A stretch of DNA of 19,890 nucleotides, from contig JAJYJL010000021.1 of assembly GCA_021789565.1 (NCBI GenBank), positions 1-19,890 on the forward strand, in the 5' to 3' direction. Position 1 is the stretch's first letter. Every line of letters starts with the position of its first letter. Below are positions 15,509-19,890 of this stretch, one piece after another. The stretch is from Acidobacteriota bacterium. Its GTDB lineage: Bacteria; Acidobacteriota; Terriglobia; UBA7540. Below the pieces are notes generated by a model. It was not told the DNA's origin and did not search any database. It was given only the letters and a program-made list of their open reading frames with translations. A program made the position numbers and the translations under genes.

Positions 15509-16393
15509 ATGGACGAAAACATGGGTGCGTTTACCAGATATGTGGTGATTACTCCGGTGCGAGACGAAGAGGAGCACCTGGAAAGAACCATCCAAGCGGT
15601 CGTTAACCAGACGATCAGACCTGCCGAATGGGTGATCGTGGATGACGGATCGACGGACAAGACTCCGGAAATCCTTGACAGTTACGCCTCGCAATACCCC
15701 TGGATTCGAGGGCTTCACCGGACAAATCGTGGGTTCAGGAAGTCGGGCGGAGGAGTTGTCGAAGCCTTTAACGAGGGTTTCAAACGGCTCAATTGCGGTG
15801 ACTGGAACTTTGTCGTCAAGCTGGACGGTGATCTGAGCTTCGAGCCTGATTATTTTGAGAGAATCATCGAGCGGTTCCGCCTGGACCCGAGGCTTGGGAT
15901 CGCAGGCGGAACGCTCTACTGTGTTGACAACGGTGAGAAGAAGATTGAGCGCAACCCGCAATTCCACGTGAGAGGCGCGACAAAAGTTTACCGCCGTGAA
16001 TGCTGGGAGGCGATCGGCGGCCTGTGGCCAGCCGCCGGTTGGGACACCGTCGACGAGGCAAGCGCCAGCATGAGAGGCTGGACCACAATGAGCATTCCGG
16101 ACATTTCCGCCCTTCACCACCGCCATGTTGGCGGCGCCGACGGCATGTGGTACGACAGCGTGAAACATGGGCGAATCTGGTACGCCGTTGGTTATCATCC
16201 ACTGTTCGTCCTTGCCAGTTGCCTTTACCGTGCTGTGCACAAGCCTTATGTGGTGCGGTCAATCGGAGGTATATACGGTTTTGTGCACGCATATTTGACG
16301 CGTGTTCCCCGGGTCGCTGATTCAGCCCTCATCCATTTTGTGCGTAATGAGCAAATGAAAAGGCTCATGGGTAGGGAGACAATCTGGAAGTGA
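15509..16393 (+). CDS. GT2-family glycosyltransferase
   Basis: The 294-residue GT-A protein shows YVVITPVRDEEEHLERTI at the start, VIVDDGSTDKTPEIL (D45, D46) for nucleotide binding, VVKLDGDLSFEPDYF (D106, D108) as the DxD metal site, and GWDTVDE (about residues 178-183) as the acceptor-side acidic motif. It would transfer a sugar by inversion to a polysaccharide or lipid acceptor on the cytoplasmic face. There are no clear transmembrane segments beyond a mild hydrophobic stretch near 230-245, so it is not a processive synthase. The start ATG 15509 has only a weak purine run upstream. An ATG at 15521 is an alternative. It sits between the two deacetylase genes. Confidence 0.9.
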   Translation: MDENMGAFTRYVVITPVRDEEEHLERTIQAVVNQTIRPAEWVIVDDGSTDKTPEILDSYASQYPWIRGLHRTNRGFRKSGGGVVEAFNEGFKRLNCGDWNFVVKLDGDLSFEPDYFERIIERFRLDPRLGIAGGTLYCVDNGEKKIERNPQFHVRGATKVYRRECWEAIGGLWPAAGWDTVDEASASMRGWTTMSIPDISALHHRHVGGADGMWYDSVKHGRIWYAVGYHPLFVLASCLYRAVHKPYVVRSIGGIYGFVHAYLTRVPRVADSALIHFVRNEQMKRLMGRETIWK

Positions 16394-16903
16394 CGGGCTC
16401 TGCTGGTGTCTTGCTCGCGCCGGGGCTAAGTGCTTTTCGGGTGCATCATTCTTCCCACGGATGCCAGGGCCAACTATTGATCTCATTCTAGTCGGGCGAG
16501 CGGCAATGCCTTTCCATGGAGGCACACGCAAAATTATCTTCGTGATAGACAAGAATGGCAGTGTGAAATCAAGAGAGTTTCGCAACCGTGTGGGAAGCGG
16601 GCTTTTCAAGCTTCCTGAATATGATGGTCGGACTAACATGCTTTGTTTCTATTCTTGTTACAAGGGACACCTTCTCCAAGCGGCTTTGTTTTTGGATTGG
16701 TAACAACCGCAGCCGAGACATTTGAGAAAACTAAGGTTGACTTCCGTGGCGTGCACTACCCGTAGATGCGTGCAGCTTCGTTGGGTACGCTAAGGCCCAG
16801 GAATGGTGGAATAATGCTTCGACAAGAGACTGAAAGAGCCGTTTCCTTAGCGACATGATTATTACCAACTTTTCCTGGTTATTCCATTTCGCCGACACCT
16901 CCC
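16394..16903 (+). other. 510-bp gap with no recognised gene, perhaps relic coding sequence
   Basis: The largest open frame here (16461-16703, + strand, 80 codons) translates to nothing I recognise and has no good ribosome-binding site. A second frame after it still looks protein-like (FGLVTTAAETFEKTKVDF, then a stop near 16764). The two together could be a frameshifted remnant of one gene, but I cannot name a family. No promoter or terminator stands out. Confidence 0.35.
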
Positions 16904-18295
16904 ATGACAAACGTGACCGTTGTAGATAGCAAAAGTGGAGCCAGAGTGAAGCGCTCAGAGCGCGTGCTCATTGACCACTATCAATGTCCCCGGGAATTCG
17001 TGCATGTGGGCGTCTGGGGAGATCCATCGGAAAGGGCGGGCCTTTTTAGATTTGGACCCGACGCAGTTTGCTACGGAAAATGTTCCGCCTTTGCTCCTTC
17101 CCTTAAGCCCGAATCCCCTTTGGCCGACGCGCTGGGCCACACAAAGAGTAGTCGTCAAGGGATTGAACTTCCATTTGATATTGCGAAGGCAGTCTCTGAT
17201 CTCCGTTGCGAAAAATACCTGGAAAGCGAGAGTGAGGCGAGCGGCGGCAGGCCGGTACGGCGGTTCGTGCGAACGGGGTACTACGTTCTCCGGCCGGTGA
17301 TGCCGGTCTCAGCGCGCAGGCACCTCCAGAGATACTACCTGCGGGGCTGGGAGAACAGGCCGTTCCCGCGCTGGCCGGTTGATACCAGTGTTGAGTCTGC
17401 CATTGAGACGGCTTTGCGTTTGAGCATGGAAGCGCAAGGCGTGAAGCAGATTCCTTTCGTCTGGTTCTGGCCTGACGGCGCGCAAGCTTGCGCGGTGATG
17501 ACCCATGATGTCGAGACTGTGCCCGGGAGGGACTTCTGCAGCCGCCTTATGGACATCGACGATTCCTACGGTATCAAAGCTTCATTCCAGGTAGTTCCTG
17601 AGCGCCGTTACGATGTTCCGGCTTCTTATCTCGAAGAGATCCGCCGGCGAGGGTTTGAGGTTAACGTTCACGATCTCAATCATGATGGCAACCTTTTCAA
17701 AGACCACGAGGAATTCAGGCGCCGTGCCGCTGAAATCGAGAAGTATAGGAAGATATTCGGTTCGCGCGGCTTCAGAGCGGGAGTTCTCTATCGGAATATC
17801 AGCTGGTTCAACCTGTTGCACTTTGAATATGACATGTCGGTCCCGAACGTCGGGCACCTGGATCCTCAGCTTGGAGGCTGCTGCACGACCTTCCCCTACT
17901 TCATCGGAAAGATGCTGGAAATTCCGGTAACCATGACGCAGGATTACACGCTCTTCAACATCTTGCGCCAGTACAGCCTGGACCTTTGGGAGCAACAGAT
18001 ATCGCTGGTTCTCAAGAAGCACGGTGTGATGAACTTTATTGTCCATCCCGACTACATCATCAATCAACGTGAACAGAACGTTTATAGAAGCCTGCTCGGG
18101 CGTCTTGCCGAACTGCGAAAGAACGCTGGCATCTGGACACCATTGCCGGGCGAAGTTAACGAATGGTGGCGTCAGCGGAGACAGATGAAACTGGAGAGGA
18201 ACGGCAGCGGATGGAAGATTGCCGGCGACGGCAATGAACGCGCTCGTCTGGCTTATGCCGTTCTGGAAGATGACAAACTCGTCTACGTAGTCTAA
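16904..18295 (+). CDS. Divergent polysaccharide deacetylase (CE4-like), type with RGWEN..FPRWPVD
   Basis: The 463-residue protein has a distinctive central segment RYYLRGWENRPFPRWPVDTS (about 143-162) and then WFWPDGAQACAVMTHDVET (about 187-205), where H201 and D202 lie at the CE4 motif-1 position. SFQVVPERRYDVP, FEVNVHDLNHDGNLF (metal-histidine region), FRAGVLYRNISWF, YDMSVPNVGHLDPQLGGCC and NFIVHPDYIINQ follow in order. By family knowledge such proteins deacetylate extracellular or periplasmic glycans, but no signal peptide is visible here. The role is inferred from the fold and the glycosyltransferase neighbours. ATG 16904 has no Shine-Dalgarno sequence in front, so the true start or leader is uncertain. 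It is only distantly similar to the deacetylase encoded at 13815. Confidence 0.8.
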   Translation: MTNVTVVDSKSGARVKRSERVLIDHYQCPREFVHVGVWGDPSERAGLFRFGPDAVCYGKCSAFAPSLKPESPLADALGHTKSSRQGIELPFDIAKAVSDLRCEKYLESESEASGGRPVRRFVRTGYYVLRPVMPVSARRHLQRYYLRGWENRPFPRWPVDTSVESAIETALRLSMEAQGVKQIPFVWFWPDGAQACAVMTHDVETVPGRDFCSRLMDIDDSYGIKASFQVVPERRYDVPASYLEEIRRRGFEVNVHDLNHDGNLFKDHEEFRRRAAEIEKYRKIFGSRGFRAGVLYRNISWFNLLHFEYDMSVPNVGHLDPQLGGCCTTFPYFIGKMLEIPVTMTQDYTLFNILRQYSLDLWEQQISLVLKKHGVMNFIVHPDYIINQREQNVYRSLLGRLAELRKNAGIWTPLPGEVNEWWRQRRQMKLERNGSGWKIAGDGNERARLAYAVLEDDKLVYVV

Positions 18296-18499
18296 TGCCT
18301 CTCAACGCGAGCTTCCGACTGCCGTCTGAGGTGACCCGGCAGGAAACGCGCATTCGCGAAAGCCAATCGACGGATTGCATTGCGTTCTGCGCTGTTTAAG
18401 GTCTGGCGGACTCATCATCGGGAGAGCCGCTTGGCGACCGAGGAGGTTCCAGCACTCGCGGTCAGTGGCTTGTGGTTAAACCTTTTCCACCCTTCAAAA

Positions 18500-18527
18500 T
18501 TTTCACGCATCCTGCGAACTATATAAA
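18500..18527 (+). promoter_or_regulatory. Possible promoter upstream of the phosphopantetheinyl transferase gene
   Basis: TTTTCA (18500-18505) and TATAAA (18522-18527) are separated by 16 bases and fit sigma-70 boxes at 4/6 and 5/6 positions, in an AT-rich patch within a 294-bp non-coding stretch. The next start codon is at 18590. The evidence is sequence match only. Confidence 0.35.
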
Positions 18528-18589
18528 AGGGGGTTGGGTATTGACCAGCCCCGTGGCGACTTTAACTCAAGAGCAGCTTTCTATCTCCA

Positions 18590-19375
18590 ATGCACCTCGT
18601 CGTTCCGCCACAAATCAAAAAAGAGGAACTGCACCTCTGGTGGGCAAGTCTGCGCGATTTTGACCTGGCCGTGCCCGCTCTATGGTCTGTTTTGTCATCC
18701 TGGGAACGGGCGCGGGCCGAGCGATTCCGACTTCCCCGTGACAAGGATGACTTTATCATCCGTCACGGAATGCTCCGCATGCTCCTGGGCGCGTATGTCG
18801 GGTGCTCCCCTTCCCGTTTGGATTTCTACATGGGGCCAAACGGGAAACCTGAACCTAACCGCCATTTTGAAACAGACGGGATTCATTTCAACCTCTCCCA
18901 TTCCGGGGATGTGGCTCTTTACGGTTTCACTGGGGCTTGCCCCATCGGCGTGGACATTGAGCAGATTCAGCAAGTTCCTCATTGCGAAAGAGTTGCAGGC
19001 GAGACTTTTTCGCAAGCGGAAACTGAGAGCTTGATGGCATTGCCAAAGGAACTTCGCATCAGCCGGTTCTTTGATCTTTGGACGCGCAAGGAAGCCCTTT
19101 TGAAGGCTGCCGGGAACGGGCTGCAAAGCTGTCGAAAGGCCCGCCCTCGCCTCGTGCCGCAACCTGACGCTTCGACGCTTGCACAATCATCATCGCCAGC
19201 AGACGCTCCGGCTGAATGGCACATCCACTCCTTTTCACCGCGGGAGGGATACGTCGCTGCGGTAGCGTTTCAGAAGCCCGGCCTTGACCTCATTTTTCGC
19301 ACGACGCCAACTTTCTTCTCAGAGGAATTGCGAGATCCCATTCGGACGGATCTGCGCGTTCGAACCGGAACTTGA
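18590..19375 (+). CDS. Sfp-type 4'-phosphopantetheinyl transferase
   Basis: This enzyme moves the 4'-phosphopantetheine arm of CoA to a serine of acyl- or peptidyl-carrier proteins, making them active. The 261-residue length fits the Sfp/Gsp class rather than the short AcpS class. The core motifs are FNLSHSGDVAL (about 100-110), GVDIEQI (D122 and E124, Mg and CoA binding) and FFDLWTRKEALLKAAGNGL (about 161-179) with the conserved W, K and E residues. The start is ATG 18590, with only a weak upstream purine run. No carrier protein, PKS or NRPS gene lies in the window. The partial adenylating gene at the left edge is the nearest hint of carrier-bound chemistry. The C-terminal part after about residue 180 is variable, as is common in the family. 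Confidence 0.9.
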   Translation: MHLVVPPQIKKEELHLWWASLRDFDLAVPALWSVLSSWERARAERFRLPRDKDDFIIRHGMLRMLLGAYVGCSPSRLDFYMGPNGKPEPNRHFETDGIHFNLSHSGDVALYGFTGACPIGVDIEQIQQVPHCERVAGETFSQAETESLMALPKELRISRFFDLWTRKEALLKAAGNGLQSCRKARPRLVPQPDASTLAQSSSPADAPAEWHIHSFSPREGYVAAVAFQKPGLDLIFRTTPTFFSEELRDPIRTDLRVRTGT

Positions 19376-19527
19376 GCGGCAGGCATTCGAGTCCCGCCAA
19401 TGTTAGACAAACCTTCTTTGCTCCAAGAGTAAACGCACCCAACCTCCGGTTTCCCGCCACGCTTCGCATTAACGCGGTTGCTGGCCCCGTTTGCCGGTGT
19501 TGACGTACCGTTTGTTGGAGGATGACT

Positions 19528-19890
19528 ATGGTTTCCACAACATTGCTGACAAGAAGTACTGATGTCCACAGCGATATCCTGAGGCAGTTTAAAAGTCGAG
19601 TGGAGGAGAGAACCGCGCGGGTCGGAGTGGTGGGAATGGGCTACGTCGGGCTGCCCATCGCCCTCCTTTTCGCGAAAAAGGGATTTCCGACCACAGGGTT
19701 TGACATCGATCCGGTAAAGATCGAGGCCCTCGGCCGAGGGAACTCGTACATCAAACATATTCCGGAACGTGAAATCGCCGAGGAAGTTGAACAGGGCCGG
19801 TTTACGCCGGCCGACGACTTTGCGAAACTGAGCTACATGGACGCCATCATCATCTGCGTTCCGACTCCCCTTGATGATCATCGCGAGCCT
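19528..19890 (+). CDS. Nucleotide-sugar dehydrogenase, 5' part only (UDP-GlcNAc/UDP-glucose dehydrogenase family)
   Basis: The frame is open from ATG 19528 to the end of the window (121 codons), with GGAGGA at 19517-19522 as ribosome-binding site. Residues 32-60 hold the Rossmann motif VGVVGMGYVGLPIALLFAKK and the NAD-binding acid in GFDIDP. AIIICVPTPLDDHREP at the edge is the typical family segment preceding the substrate domain. Such enzymes oxidise the C6 hydroxyl of UDP-sugars to the uronic acid used in capsule or exopolysaccharide. The wording of these motifs is closer to UDP-N-acetylglucosamine 6-dehydrogenases (WbpA type) than to UDP-glucose dehydrogenases, but the specificity cannot be settled from this part. 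The gene continues beyond the window. Confidence 0.9.
   Translation, partial: MVSTTLLTRSTDVHSDILRQFKSRVEERTARVGVVGMGYVGLPIALLFAKKGFPTTGFDIDPVKIEALGRGNSYIKHIPEREIAEEVEQGRFTPADDFAKLSYMDAIIICVPTPLDDHREP

Noticed and set aside
15365..16240. Minus-strand open frame of 291 codons opposite the GT2 gene
   Set aside because: The + strand has clear GT2 motifs over the same region; the antisense product has no family features.
18521..18535. Eukaryote-like TATA box (ATATAAAAGGGGG)
   Set aside because: Everything around it is bacterial; it is better read as part of a -10-like AT-rich patch.
18534..19034. Plus-strand alternative frame of 166 codons over the phosphopantetheinyl transferase gene
   Set aside because: The overlapping frame from 18590 carries all Sfp-type motifs; this one has none.
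19270..19881. Minus-strand open frame of 203 codons at the right edge
   Set aside because: It is antisense to the end of the phosphopantetheinyl transferase gene and to the nucleotide-sugar dehydrogenase start, both supported by motifs.

Overview
All recognisable genes in this window lie on the + strand. It is accessory-type bacterial DNA with a moderately high GC content (roughly the mid-50s percent by eye). Glutamyl-tRNA reductase and a Cys-rich (zinc-type) HemB show a bacterium that makes tetrapyrroles by the C5 route. The two polysaccharide-deacetylase families and the ATP-grasp types resemble proteins I associate with soil Acidobacteriota. That taxonomic guess is inference only, because there is no rRNA or other marker gene here.

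Region 1 (1-3925) begins with the 3' end of an adenylate-forming (phenylacetate-CoA-ligase-like) gene. Its last codons overlap hemB, which is followed by hemA and then a short UbiD-type prenyl-FMN decarboxylase whose ATG overlaps the hemA stop codon. Usual partners hemC, hemD and hemL are not in the window.

Region 2 (about 4120-11123) looks like a small-molecule biosynthetic run. It holds a cobalamin-binding radical SAM enzyme, a 6PGDH-like/DUF1932 dehydrogenase coupled to an RraA/HMG-aldolase-like enzyme, and a stand-alone cyanophycin-synthetase-like ATP-grasp ligase. After these come a decayed duplicate of a second ATP-grasp gene, an Fe(II)/2-oxoglutarate-type oxygenase with a C-terminal winged-helix-like domain, and the intact second ATP-grasp ligase coupled to it. 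The composition suggests a ligated amino-acid or carboxylate product that is hydroxylated and tailored. The product cannot be read from sequence.

Region 3 (about 11490-18295) is a surface-polysaccharide block that starts after a 365-bp non-coding gap. It encodes a short UDP-glucose/GDP-mannose-dehydrogenase-like protein, a GT4 and a GT2 glycosyltransferase, and two different divergent CE4-type polysaccharide deacetylases. A 510-bp gap with no supportable gene lies between the GT2 gene and the second deacetylase.

Region 4 (18500-19890) has an Sfp-type 4'-phosphopantetheinyl transferase and the 5' part of a nucleotide-sugar dehydrogenase that runs off the window. The transferase and the partial adenylating gene at the left edge suggest that carrier-protein chemistry lies nearby, although no carrier protein or PKS/NRPS module is inside the window.

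I saw no rRNA, tRNA, CRISPR array, transposase or phage gene. The best candidates for new biology are the UbiD/cobalamin-radical-SAM/dual-ATP-grasp/oxygenase gene set attached to hemB-hemA, and the ATP-grasp relic at 8584-8842.
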